Below, piece by piece: positions 1 to 11,450 of a stretch of DNA of 64,000 nucleotides. The position numbers and the translations under genes were made by a program. The notes below the pieces were generated by a model. That model ran no database searches. It saw nothing but the letters and a program-made list of their open reading frames with translations, and had not been told where the DNA came from. The stretch spans positions 44,888,618 to 44,952,617 of the forward strand of contig CM051027.1 in the NCBI GenBank assembly GCA_027627225.1, in the 5' to 3' direction. Numbering within the stretch: position 1 is the stretch's first letter; each line of letters starts with the position of its first letter. The DNA is from Congeria kusceri (lineage: Eukaryota; Mollusca; Bivalvia; Myida; Dreissenidae).

Positions 1-672
1 GCTTTCATGGGAGATTTTAAAGTCATTTTGATATTTAAGTCTATATAAATAATGTGACCCCCAGGGCAAGGCCAGTTTTGACCCCTGGGACATCATTTGA
101 ACAATCTTTGTAGAAGACAACTATACAATGTTACATACCATATAGAAAACCTCTGGGCATAGCAGTTTCAGAGGAGAAGATTTTTGAAGTCATTTTGCTA
201 TTTAACTTTTAAGTCTATATAAACCATGTGACCCCCCCCGGTGTGCCCAGTCTTGACCCCAGGGGCATCATTTGAACAATCTTAATCTTTGTAGAGGACC
301 ACCATACAATGTTACATACCAAATATGAAACCTCTGGGCCTTACGGTTTCAGAGGAGAAGATTTTTAAAGTCATTTTGCTAATTAAGTCTATATAAACCA
401 TGTGACCCCCGGGGTAGCCTAGTTTGACCCCAGTGGCATCATTTGAAGAATCTTGTAGAGGACCACTATACAACGTTACAACCAAATATGAAACCTCTGG
501 GCCTAGCAGTTTCAGAGGAGATTTTTGAAGTCATTTTGGGCCTAGCAGTTTCAGAGGAGGAGATTTTTGAAGTCATTTTGCTATTTAAATCTATATAAAC
601 CATGTGACCCCCCGGGTTGTGCACAGTTTTGACCCCAGGGGCATCATTTTAACAATCTTTGTAGAGGACCAC
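1..672 (-). repeat. Core-1 tandem array (~170-bp units), left part of a hairpin-ended element
   Basis: Four imperfect units of about 170-200 bp are visible. Each carries AAGTCTATATAAACCATGTG, a TTTTGACCCCAGGGGCATCA block and a GGACCACTATACAATGTT block. The array is cut at 673 by an inserted transposon, resumes at 3488 and ends in the hairpin at 5251..5284. Around 500..560 part of one unit is locally duplicated. The other end of this element lies left of the window. No coding potential is seen. Confidence 0.85.
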
Positions 673-674
673 TA

Positions 675-3485
675 CCGTAATTACTCAGTCATAAGCCGAG
701 ATTATAAGCCTCTTCAGTGTTCTGCCGTGGATGCTGCCTTGCGCCATTGGCGCAAAAATTAATGATTTGTCCCCACCAAATTTTCGTAAGCGGGTCTGCG
801 GGCGCACACAATTTTCAAGTAAATCATTTGGCGTATTTAGTAAAATTTATATTTATATAAATTTATAACCAATTTTTTCCCTAGAACACTAATTCATTAA
901 CGCTCTATCGGCAGCGCTTGAGCAGTTCAGATACAGTAGTATCAATTGATAATTGTACACGCGGTCCAGTCCACATGCTAAGCATCAAACACGCTTTTCA
1001 GTGACAAACTGCTAGACGACAGCCGCATTTCAGCAGACACATCAAAGACTTTTGAAGTCAAATTAACCCACACCGTTGCTATGGGTGTTGCGAACGGCTT
1101 GCAGTTTTGGATGCCCGGCTAATTGATGATGTCACACTGTTACACTTTGTAGTTTTAACAGGTTTCATTATTAACGCCTTGTGTTTATAACGGATTTTAT
1201 TGTCTGTTCAAATTGGAATTAATACGGCAAGATTTTAAGGTATTAAAGGATGCAGTGTAACATTGATCAATAGAACGTTATGAATTAATTAAGAACACAA
1301 TATTGTGTATTAATCCTTTTTTGAAAAGAAATAAAAACAAGCATGAATACAGCTAGTACCTACTTTTCAAAACAAAAATCTGCTTTGGGAATATACATGA
1401 GGTGAAAAACTTTTTTTGTCCATGTTCCTACATTTTTGTTATATGGGACATACTATTTCAAGCCTAGAGGACCCTCGTCCCCAATAGTCCAAATTCACGG
1501 CAGTACACTGCCTCTTAAATCGTGGTTATAAAGTACATTTGACCAGCGTTGGCATAAAACCCGGGTTTCATAGTATTGACTGGCCCGGGCGGGTAATACT
1601 GGGAAAAACCATGTTTTACAGGGTTTAACTGGGCAATAGTGGGCAATACTGGGGAAAAAAGATATTGCACAATTATGTTTACATTACATACTAATACTGA
1701 GTTTCTACATTATAAACACATATCTATTAACAATTATATACTGTAAGTTACATTTCTATTACATGTGGAAACATATTTAAATTTCTTTTCTTTTTCACAA
1801 AATTTAAGTTTTATTTTTTGGTCAGTCTGGACAATACATTATTGCTTGGCATCTGTGGTTGAACTCTCATTCATTTTATTTTTCTTAGTATATACTAGTG
1901 TATAATGTAACAGAATTATGTTTATGAAAGAAAAGGAAGAAATGAATGTATACGAGATATTTGACAATTCTAACATATTTTTATGTTATAAAATATTTTA
2001 GTCAATATCATGTTGCAACAAGACCCTATTGCAGCCCATGCAGTACATTAAATTAATGACACAATATTGTGATATCATTTATGACCCATCCACAATATGT
2101 ACACCCTCTTAAACAAACACAAACATTGATTAAATTGACAGATGCAAGTGCTAAAAAAACAATTAAACTGGACCCCTTGAATAAACATTAGACCTATTTC
2201 AATGAGGGGTCAGGCAAAGGCCCATGTCAAGTAGGGGCCTTCTCCAAACTATGAAAACATGCATTGATTGGCACCTTAAGTGTCTGATTTCTGCTGTTAA
2301 TTGTGCATCAGTATAAAAATAATTATTCTTTATTGCTTCATCATTATTAATCATGCTTTGAAAGTGAGAAAAAATAAAGTAAGTAATGAAAATAGAAGAT
2401 AAAAGTGATTTGTCCAGTAATCCCAGGTATTGCCCAATATCAGATTATAATAATAATGACCAGGCTGGGGTTATTGTCCAGACAGAGAAGGCTTCCCTAA
2501 GTTTTATTGTTTACACAAAAAAGAATAGTTCAATGCAAGAAAACAAAGAAGGATGAATAACTTAAATAAATAAATGTAGACATATTTCAATATCAAGCAG
2601 AATCATTTCAGAAACATTATAGAAAATATATGATAGGCGTTGCCATAAAAAATGAATGAATGAACCAGTGCATATGCACAGGCACTTACAAAAATACTGT
2701 AACTATGCATATACTGGATCTGCAAAACTAAACAAGTCATTTTCTTAATGACATAAGTTAACTGAGCATTTAGATTTATAAAAATTAAAACTGCAAATGA
2801 AGTGAAGAAAAAATAGTATTGCCCAGTATTGCCCAGTATTACCCACTTTCAGAGAATTGACCGGAGCCGGAAAAACTGGTAAAACCCGCCCGGGAAAACC
2901 CGGGGGTGGGTAATGCATGCCAACCCTGCATTCGACTCGTGAGGCAGTTCACAAAAAATCTTAGCATAATATATTGAAATATTTGTCATTTCTTACCTGC
3001 ATTCATATTTATCACAGTTTGCCCTTTCTATTAATTACCGGCAATTAAGACAAACTGCATAACTGTTTCATTATTAAATAAGATGCAAACTGTGAATGAA
3101 ACTATCTACTCTATTTTACATGACTTAATTTCCCCACTTTAGGCCCCAGCTAGACCGTCAGCCACCAATAAAAAGTCAATAAACCTGCAGCTGAAACCCA
3201 TGATTTTTGTGTATAGCATATTGCTAATTAAACTGGCTGGAACCGGTTTTTGTGTACATCAAGATCTGTTAAAGAGGATTTGACAGTGATTTCAGCTTCA
3301 AGGCATTTACTGCAGACTGTACCATATACCTACTTATTAGGGCATACTCTGGCCAATTTTCAGATGGTGTTTTATGATCATTCTAACTCGACTTATGGAA
3401 TGGTTATTATTAGAAATACGTTTCTGTAATGAATTTTAACTTCGTGACTTATGAGACGTTTACACTTATGACTGGGTATTTACAG
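675..3485. mobile_element. TA-flanked TIR DNA transposon, non-autonomous (Tc1/mariner/pogo-type target)
   Basis: The insertion interrupts a core-1 unit: left flank GGACCACTA, right flank TATACAATGTT, giving a TA duplication (673-674 and 3486-3487). The left end begins CCGTAATTACTCAGTCATAA. The reverse complement of the right end begins CTGTAAATACCCAGTCATAA, so 17 of 20 terminal bases match. No transposase reading frame is visible. About half the length is a nested hAT-like insertion at 1544..2928. Class is inferred only from the TA duplication and short TIRs. A related internal segment occurs at 7083..7270. Confidence 0.65.
1544..2928. mobile_element. Nested hAT-like non-autonomous element with 8-bp duplication
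   Basis: The left end reads CAGCGTTGGCAT and the reverse complement of the right end reads CAGGGTTGGCAT (11 of 12 match). The flanks are CATTTGAC (1536..1543) and CATTCGAC (2929..2936), an 8-bp target duplication with one mismatch, as expected for hAT elements. Both ends carry several copies of TGGGCAATACTGGG or its complement and CCCGGGCGGG palindromes, which look like subterminal transposase-binding repeats. No long reading frame exists, so it was presumably mobilised in trans. Confidence 0.7.
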
Positions 3486-3487
3486 TA

Positions 3488-5250
3488 TACAATGTTGCAT
3501 ACCAAATATAAAACCTCTAGGTCTTGAGATTTCAGAGATTTTTAAAGTCATTTTGCTATTTAAGTCAATATAAACCATGTGACACCCGGGGTAGGGCCAG
3601 TTTTTACCTCAGGGGCATTATTTGAACAAAGTTTGCAGAGGACCACTATACAATGTTGTTTACCAAATATAAAACCTCTGTGTCAAGCGATTTTAGAGAA
3701 GATTTTAAAAGTTTGATTGGTATTTTAAGTCTATATAAACCATGTGACCCCTGGGGTGTGGCCAGTTTTGACCCCAGGGGCATGATTTGAACAATCTTTG
3801 TAGAGGACTACTATACAATGTTTCATACCAAATATAAAACCTCTGGGCCTTGCAGTTTCAAAGGAGAAGATTTTAAAGTCATTTTGCTATTTAAGTCTGA
3901 ATAAACCATGTGACCCCCGGGGTGTGGCCAATTTTGACCCCCGGGGGATCATTTGAACAATCTTTGTAAAGGACCACTATTCAATGTTACATACCAAATA
4001 TGAAACCTCTAGGCCTTGAAGTTTCAGAGGAGAAGATTTTTGAAGTCATTTTGCTATTTAAGTCTATATAAATCATGTGACCCCCGGGGTGTGGCCAATT
4101 TTGACCCCAGGGGCATCATTTGAACAACATTTGTAGAGAACCACTATACAATGTTGAATACCAAATATGAAACCTCTGGGCCTTGCGGTTTTAGAGAAGA
4201 AGATTTTTAAAGTTATTTTGCTATTTAAGTTTATATAAACCATGTGACATCCGGGGTGTGGCCATTTTTGACCCCAGCGGCATCATTTGAACAATCTCTG
4301 TAAAGGAACACTATACAATGTTACATACCAAATATGAAACCTCTAGGTCTTGCGAATTCAGAGGAGAAGATTTTTAAAGTTATTTTGCTATACAAGTCTA
4401 TATAAACCATGTGACCCCCGGGGCGTGGCCAGTTTTGACCCCAGGGGCATTATTTGAAAAAACTTTGTAGAGGACCACTAGAGTATGTCACATATCAAAT
4501 ATGAAAGCTCTAAGCCTTGCAGTTTCATAGGAGAAGATTCTAAAAGTTATTTTGCAATACAAGTCTATATAAACCATGTGACCCCCGGGGCGTGGCCAGT
4601 TTTGACCCCAGGGGCATTATTTGAACGATCTTTGTAGAGAACCACTATACAATGTTGAATACCAAAAATGAAACCTCTGGGCCTTGCGGTTTTAGAGAAG
4701 ATTTTTGAAGTAATTTTCTATATAAGTCTATATAAACAATGTGACCCCCGGGGCATGGTCAGTTTTGACCCCAGGGGCAATATTTGAACAATCTTTGTAG
4801 AGGACCACTTTACAATGTTACATACCAAATATGATACCTCTGGGCCTTGCTGTTTCAGAGGATAAGATTTTTAAATGTATGTTGCTATACAAGTCTATAT
4901 AAACCATATGACCCCCGGGCGTGGCCAGTTTTGACCCAAGGGGCATTATTTGAACAATCTTTGTAGAGGACCACTAGAGGATGTCACATATCAAATATGA
5001 AAGCTCTGAGCCTTGCGGTTTCATAGGAGAAGATTTTTAAAGTTTTCACTTTTTAAATCTACTGTTAGCTCTGGTGACCTACATATGCAGTGGACCGGAA
5101 AGATTTGAACAACTGTGAAAGAGGTCCACCCAAGGATCATTCCTGTGAAGTTTGGTGAAAATCTGCCAAGTGGTTTAGGAGGAGATGTTGTTTAAATGAA
5201 AAGTTGACGCCGCACACACGCACGCACGACGGACAACGGGCGATCACAAA
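3488..5250 (-). repeat. Core-1 tandem array (~170-bp units), right part
   Basis: About nine further units of the core found at 1..672 run without interruption. Successive GTCATTTTGCTATTTAAGTC blocks are about 169 bp apart. The last 200 bases change to a distinct terminal segment containing TTCCTGTGAAGTTTGGTGAA and GGCGATCACAAAAGC-like sequence. That segment is shared with the starts of the plus-oriented elements at 31262 and 34003. Confidence 0.85.
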
Positions 5251-5284
5251 AGCTCACCATGAGCACTTTGTGCTCAGGTGAGCT
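5251..5284 (-). mobile_element. Terminal hairpin of the hairpin-ended element family
   Basis: AGCTCACC, GAGCAC, a short loop, GTGCTC and GGTGAGCT form a 34-nt near-perfect hairpin with one unpaired base. The same hairpin marks one end of every member of this family in the window. Here it reads toward the right, so the element is on the minus strand. Confidence 0.85.
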
Positions 5285-5599
5285 AAAAACAAGCGGTCAT
5301 GACAAAACTTCAAGGCTAGGCTTTTCAACAAAAACATGTATGATTGAAAATTAGTTCCATAAACAAATGCAGCCTAGTATTTTTATGTACACTGCCTCCA
5401 AAGGAGTTAGTCAACACGTTTTTATTCAATGAAGAAACCTCGGTTATTGCGATTTTAGTAGGAGAAATATTTTTAATAGTTTCAGTTTTATAAAAGTAAG
5501 AATTCCCAAATTAAAGATAATGCAAAGAGAGGTGCCGGTCTAGCAAAAAGCTAGGTAGTTTAAGCGATAAAGGGTGGTAGTTAAAGCGATACTGCCGAT
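5285..5599. other. Unassigned AT-rich flank
   Basis: Unique-looking sequence between the element end and the GC-rich minisatellite. I see no gene, tRNA or repeat. It may carry the target-site flank of the element ending at 5284. Confidence 0.4.
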
Positions 5600-5860
5600 T
5601 TGATTGCCACCTGGATTTCGAACGTCGCAACCGATTTCGTAAAGGTGGGGTCGCGCAATGCGGCCGATTTTGGGGAGGTGGGTTCAAGCGTTGCAGCCGA
5701 TTTCGGGGAGCTGGGGTCGGGCGATTCGGCCTATTTTGAGGAGGTGGGGTCAAAATGAGCGGCCGATTTAGGGGGAGACTAAGGGGTCGGATTGGAACGA
5801 TCACCAGGGGGGTGGTTGAGCCGATTTTTGACGCGGGGGAGGATGTCGGGTATGCCGACA
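5600..5860. repeat. GC-rich minisatellite (~39-bp units)
   Basis: Units resembling GGCCGATTTTGGGGAGGTGG followed by a GGGTC(G/A) block repeat about six times with substitutions and indels. The GC content is far above the flanks. The minus strand stays open for 116 codons (5511..5861) and would encode PPPQNRP/PRNRLQR-type repeats. This is explained by repeat composition, so I do not call a gene. Confidence 0.6.
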
Positions 5861-5880
5861 AGCCTTCAATAAATCCTGCG

Positions 5881-6384
5881 GGAAACCCTGGTATTATATA
5901 ATATATATTCTTATTTTGTGTATTTTATATTATTTTTTCATATTTGTACGAAATATATATGCAATAAAACATAATACATAAGAACCAGCATTAAATAAAC
6001 CGTAGTGTAAACACCACCTGACAGACTACTTCATACCTTTTATGCTGCTCTGCAAACAACAAGGATGGTGTCATTGATGATACTTGCAAAACTGACCGGG
6101 TTTGTCAAAAAGACAATTAGAGCTTATGGTGTTATTAAAGGTGTTGACACTTGCGACTTCTCAACACCTCTCAATACAGCAAAAACACATCTAGTGTAAT
6201 GTATCCGCATTGCGATTTTCACGACAAAAATATTTTCAGTGTCAATAAACAATGGACACGAAATTTACGATTTTGATGTTTAGAAGCTTTCAAATCGCAG
6301 ATTTTTTTCCCACAAATTAGGATCTGAATTTTTAGGTGTGTCTTATACGCCGGGGCGTCCTATATGCGAGAATTTACGGTATGT
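5881..6384. mobile_element. Probable right end of a TIR element related to 675..3485
   Basis: The segment ends GCGAGAATTTACGGTA. Its reverse complement, TACCGTAAATTCTCGC, resembles TA plus the terminal bases of the transposon at 675. Just inside is a TTATACGCCGGGGCG motif, equivalent to the repeated CTTATGA motif inside the right end of that transposon. No matching left end was found, so the extent is uncertain and this may be a solo end. Confidence 0.35.
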
Positions 6385-7082
6385 TTATAAATATAACAAT
6401 CTCACAAAAATAAAATTAGTAGGTTGAATTTACACAATTTCGTTATTAATTTTTATAAATATCGGCACCAAAACAGTGATCAGATACTGGCAACAGTTGT
6501 TTTATTAAGAATAATTTTTAAAAATGCAAAATAAATAGTCAACATGCCGTTATATTCGTATTCTGAAGTTTTAAATATAATTATTTCACATAAATGATAA
6601 CTTAGTAAGTTGAATAATGCCGAAAACATAATTTCTGTATAAACACTGTTACTGAAATCAGAGATCATATAGGGGCCTACCGAAAACAGTAATCTGACAC
6701 CGATCTTTACATTGAGTTATATCAAAACAAAAATTAGTCTATGAAAATAATTTTTTTCAAGTATTATATATATAACAATAATATCACTTCAGCCATAATA
6801 CCAATATAAAAGGTTTCTACGGAGAACAATACACATATTACTCACGCGCTAATACAAGATAATAACCGTACATTTTAATTTCCAACCCATTTACTATATA
6901 TATTAACTAATTTTCATCTTCATTGTTCATATTCAATAGTATACAACCAATCTCACACAGGATACAGCTATACCTGCAATCCTCAGAACACAGTTTACAC
7001 GTGTCCGTGTACATTGTCCACCAGCGTCAAATCACATGCACAAAATTGTTAATAAACATGTACACATATTTCAAATCAATGA
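6385..7082. other. AT-rich sequence, no gene seen
   Basis: Low-complexity AT-rich DNA. Short open frames here have no recognisable domain, splice-site support or codon bias. Confidence 0.5.
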
Positions 7083-7450
7083 TTAACGCCTCGTGTTTTT
7101 AACCAATTATTTTTGTTTGTTCACATTGGGAATCATATTCCAAGGTACTACAACGTATTGTACCGTTATTAAACAGTATGTTATGAATTAATAACGAACA
7201 GAATATTCTAAATTAATAACCGATTTTTCAGAATAGAAAATTAAAATCATTAATGAGTACTACCCGCGTATATTCTGCAAATGCCGTTATAAACCAGACA
7301 TATACGGACGTAGTAATTGCAATATTTTCTCTGTGTCTCTAAATACTAGGACCTCGGACCTCCACAATTTTGGAATATTTTTATGTTTCTAAATGTTTGT
7401 ACACGAAAAATCCATTATTTTTAAGAGTCCGAAAAACTAAGAGCAATTAC
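7083..7450. mobile_element. Fragment homologous to the interior of the 675..3485 transposon
   Basis: From TTAACGCCTCGTGTTTTTAA through the ATGAATTAATAACGAACA-like block to ACTACCCGCG, this stretch aligns by eye with 1165..1345: TTAACGCCTTGTGTTTATAA, ATGAATTAATTAAGAACA. It ends near ATTACGGTAATA, which resembles the transposon terminus. It is best read as a second, degraded copy of that family. Confidence 0.5.
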
Positions 7451-7524
7451 GGTAATACGTATTGGTAATTTCATTGTTTCCGGTATCTGTCGCTGTTTTC
7501 TCAAAAACAGCTGTTTCGGTACAT

Positions 7525-8009
7525 GCGCATAACATAATGCCAACTGCACAGAAAGAAATGATGTCTGCACAGGACAAACTGTCCATAGTACAAAATTAAC
7601 TGGTAAATGCACAAAACCCATTGGCATATGCACGGAACAAAATGGTGCATGTACACAACGATATGATGTATCTACAGGACAAACTGTCGTTAGTACATAA
7701 CAACTTGCTAAGTGCACATAACATAATGAAACATGCACAGAAAGAAATGATGTACGCACAGGACAAGCTGTTGTAAGTACACAACAACATGATAAATGCA
7801 CATAACATAATGACAAATGCACAGAACGAAATGATGCATGCACACAACAAAATAGTGTTAGTACAGAATGATTAGTCGAATGCACATAACGTAATGACAA
7901 ATGCACAGAACGATATGGTGTATGCACACAACAAAATGTAGTTAGTACAGAACTTTTGGTTGAATGCACATAACATAATGACAAATGCATAGAACGAAAT
8001 TATGTATGC
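7525..8009. repeat. 21-bp minisatellite with ~84-bp higher-order units (left block)
   Basis: Exactly 21-bp units starting GYACANAAC follow one another without indels for about 23 copies, for example GCACAGAACGAAATGATGCAT and its neighbours. In the right half a four-unit order recurs (CAGAACGA / CACAACAAAATG / CAGAAnnnTTGGTnGAAT / CATAACATAATGAC). Because 21 is a multiple of three, open frames of up to 189 codons exist on the minus strand. They encode 7-residue periodic Cys/Val/His-rich sequence and are not called as genes. The array is split at 8009 by a transposon and resumes at 9418. Confidence 0.85.
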
Positions 8010-9417
8010 CGGTAATTCTACAAAAAATGGCCAAAGGCGTGTCACTCATGTAAAACTGATATTTTAAAGACTTTCTTGCCCTCAAACTACCCCAATCTGT
8101 GTTGTATATCAATGAAATAAAGCGCTTTAAATTGCACACTCGCCCAAAATTGCATTGTCACTCATAAGATGTGTCCACATGTTAACCAACTTATATAAGA
8201 AAATAACTAATAAAAACATAAAAAGTTGACTAATAAATACGTATAAAAGATTAATTTATATGATGCTTCATTTTATATCATTTCTGACAAGTTAAACTTA
8301 ACATGGTGAAATTTTTTGGTTCGTCACCAGTTATTTTGTCATTACCGCAACAACCCATAATAACATTGAACATTCTAGAAATTATGACGTATACAGACAC
8401 AAACATGCTGCGTCATCATCAGGAATTTAAGCAGGAATATTTTAAACCGGACAGTAGCAGAGCTTACACTTTAGTTATTATCCCAAAGTTCTCATTTGTA
8501 CTGCGCCTACTTTCTTATTGTCATTACCGTATGTGCTGATAAATACAACTGTGGCTACATAGTTATTGCTCATTGAAGCAATTCTGCTTCATTTATGGTT
8601 CTATCGCATGTGAAAGGTTTTTAATGCACGTAAAACAGTATTTCTTGCATTTTCAAGTGAATTGTTTGCTAAAGTGTCATTAACCAAAACGGTCATCTCC
8701 GCAACGCTGATGAAATTTGCATAAATAAAACATGCTTGATTTAAGGCACAATTCATTAAATGGATGTTTTCCTTCAACAAAATGAGTTAATCATTGATTG
8801 AAAGTAAATATATCCGTTATATTTGACAGTATTTCATAGCCATGTCATTTCCGCAATGGCATGTCATTACCAAAATGAGTTGTCATTACCGCAACGACAT
8901 AATTTATCTACAATATTTGTAAAATATATAAATACAATACATTCTTAAAATAATGATAAACAAAATCAACTACTTTAGAAATGCAAACGTATTTAAAAAG
9001 CAGTTATAAATTATAATAGATCTTTTTAGCATTTATTCATAAAATATGTTGAATATGTTTTATTTTTAAAAGAAAAAACACGAACTAATACATTATTTTG
9101 TTTTAATATTGCATATTTGTACATGCAATAGAACATTACTATGTGTTAATATGATGCACAATTAAAAATGACACTTTCGTGCAAATACAGCTAATATCTT
9201 AAGTTTATAACCGTTGCGGTAATTACAATTTGGGCCGATATAGGTGTCAAGGTCACATCATTTTGGTCACACTGATCGCCTATTGAGCGCTGCTGACAAT
9301 TGTTCTGTTACCTATATAGGCTGAATTTGTTGTTTAAAACAAAATTTTGTTAAATATAAATACTTAGGTTTTCTTCTGAAATTTCAAATAAAATGGCCTT
9401 AATTTGTGGAATTACCC
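8010..9417. mobile_element. TIR element with 3-bp TGC duplication inside the 21-bp minisatellite
   Basis: The left end is CGGTAATTCTACAAA and the reverse complement of the right end is GGGTAATTCCACAAA (13 of 15 match). The minisatellite is interrupted cleanly, with TGC at 8007-8009 and again at 9418-9420. Inside, the motif GTCATTACCGCAAC or close variants recurs (near 8337, 8520, 8690, 8843, 8863, 8882 and, inverted, 9210), resembling subterminal binding repeats. A 3-bp duplication fits CACTA or PIF/Harbinger types, but no transposase frame is present. Confidence 0.6.
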
Positions 9418-9603
9418 TGCACACAACAAAATGTCGTTAGTACAGAACGATTGGTTGAATGCACCTAACATTATGACAATTGCACAGAACGAAATGATGT
9501 ATGCACAAAACAAAATGTTGTTAGTAAAACTGTACAGAACAAAACGGTGTTTCTACAGGACACAATGTAGTTAACACAGAACAACTTGGTATATGCACAG
9601 AAC
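9418..9603. repeat. 21-bp minisatellite, right block
   Basis: Continuation of the array at 7525..8009. Units such as TGCACAGAACGAAATGATGTA recur, with slightly more drift toward the right edge. Confidence 0.75.
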
Positions 9604-9655
9604 ATACAGATCATTAACATCAGAAGGCAGCATTGGCGTTCCATACAAGCACATT

Positions 9656-9793
9656 GCCCTTGATGTCATGCTTGTCTTGGCATTTCACCTGACACAGAGA
9701 AGAAGACATCATCGATTGTGGATCAAGCAGTATTTGAGGATCACGCCAACAATTTTGGATGACATAAACCGGCGTCTAACCCCTCGCATTCAG
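9656..9793 (+). pseudogene. Possible PIF/Harbinger transposase relic, N-terminal region
   Basis: The plus frame reads ...TQRRRHHRLWIKQYLR followed directly by ITPTILDDINRRLTPRIQK. In PIF/Harbinger transposases an Arg-rich (R)RRxxWVRPWL-like stretch is followed, after a spacer, by a segment of the form YLRM.PE.FD.LL.RIGP.I. Both pieces are recognisable here, with the spacer apparently deleted. The frame runs straight into the left end of the hairpin-ended element at 9794, which seems to have truncated it. No catalytic DDE region survives. The identification rests on two short motifs and is tentative. Confidence 0.35.
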
Positions 9794-11403
9794 AAAACAA
9801 TAGGGCCATATGGCTCTAAGTCGCTCACCTAAGGGGCTAAGGAACTACTGTTCAGAGCAAGTTTCATGAAGATTTGGCTAAAAATGTGGCCTCTAGAGTG
9901 TTCACAAGCTTTCTTTTTTCAATTTGGCCTGCTGACCTAGTTTTTGACCCCATGTGACCTGGTTTTGAACGTGTCCCAGATATCATTTGGACAAATGTTC
10001 TGAGCAAGTGTCATGATAATTGGGCTATAAATGTGGCATCTAGAGTATTCACAAGCTTTTATTTTCAATTTGTCCTAATGACCTAGTTTGTCCTAATGAC
10101 CTAGTTTTCAACCCGACATGAGCTAGTTTCAAACTCGTCCGAGATATCATTGAAACAAATGTTATGAGCAAGTTTTAAGAATATTGTGCAAAAAATGTGA
10201 CTTCTAGAGTGTTCACAAGCTTTTTCTTCAATTTGCCCTAGTGACCTAGTTTTTGAGATATCATTGGGACAAATGTTCTGAGCAAGTTTCTTGATGATTG
10301 GGCTATAAATCTGGCCTCTAGTGTTCACAAGCTTTTTCTTCAATTTGGCCTCGTGACCTAGTTTTTGACCCCACGTGACTCAGTCTTGAACTAGTTAGAG
10401 ATATTATTAAAACAAATGTTCTGAGGTTTAAGAAGATTGGGTAAAAAATATGAATTAAAGAGTGTTCACAAGCTTTTTATTCAATTTGACCTAGTGACCT
10501 AGTTTTTGACCCCACATGATCAGTTTCGAACTCATCCGAGATATCCTTAGAACAAATGTTCTGGGCAAGTTTCATGAAGAGTGGGCAATAAATGTGGCCT
10601 CTAGATTGTTCACAAGCTTTTTAAAGTTTTCAATATAGCCATATAAGGAAAACTGCCCCACCCCCTGGCGGCCATGTTTTTTAATTTAGCGGAACCATTT
10701 TCAAACTTGGCTGATATATCATAAGAACAAATGTTCGGAGCAAGTTTCATGTTAATTGGGCCAAAAATGTGACTTCTAGAGGGTTCACAAGCTTTTTCTA
10801 CAGCCATATAAGGAAAACTGCCCTGCCCCCTGGCGGCCATGTTTTTCAACGGAACGGACCCATTTTCAAACTTGGCCGATATATCATAAGAAACAATGTT
10901 CTGAGCAAGGTTTATGTTGATTGGGCCAAAAATGTGACCATTTGAACAAGTGACCCATTTTTTTGAGCAAACATGACCCAGTTTCGAACTCGTCTGAGAT
11001 ATCATTGGGACAAATGTTCTGAGTAAGTTTCATGAAGATTGAGCAACAAATGCAGCCTCTAGAGTGTTCACAAGGTAAGTGTTGACGATTCACGACGAAC
11101 GATTCACGACGAACGATTCACGACGAACAAAAGGTGATCACAAAAGCTCACCATGTGCTTCAGGAGTACAAGGATGAAATACTCCAAAGGCCTGACGTGA
11201 AATGGCCACCCAATTTGAGAGAAGGTGGAACTGGAACATGTCCCATACTGTTGGCTTTTGGAAAAAATGTCCTGACCAAGTTTTATGAAGATTGGCCAAT
11301 AAATGTGGCCTCTAGAGTGTTCACAAGGTAAATGTTGACGACAGACGACGGACAAAAGGCGATCACAAAAGTTCATCATGAACACGTTGTGCTCCGGTGT
11401 GCT
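9794..11403 (-). mobile_element. Hairpin-ended element B, core-2 repeats (~146 bp)
   Basis: The left end is AAAACAATAGGGCCATATGG then CTCTAAGTCGCTCACCT, the diverged 3' terminus of the family. The right end is the degenerate hairpin at 11371..11403. The interior consists of ~146-bp units: GACCTAGTTTTTGACCCCAC, a CGAACTCGTCCGAGATATCA-like block, GGGACAAATGTTCTGAGCAA, and TCTAGAGTGTTCACAAGC. Two units carry an alternative block near 10630 and 10800 (GGAAAACTGCCCCGCCCCCT-like, then GGCGGCCATGTTTTTCA). Open frames in it are by-products of periodicity. Confidence 0.75.
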
Positions 11404-11450
11404 AAAAACCAGGAATACTCAGAGGATTTAAGAAAAACTAGGAGCACTTT

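Noticed and set aside
7421..7990. 189-residue Cys/Val/His repeat protein on the minus strand
   Set aside because: The frame results from an indel-free 21-bp satellite; no promoter, splice site or homologue is recognised.
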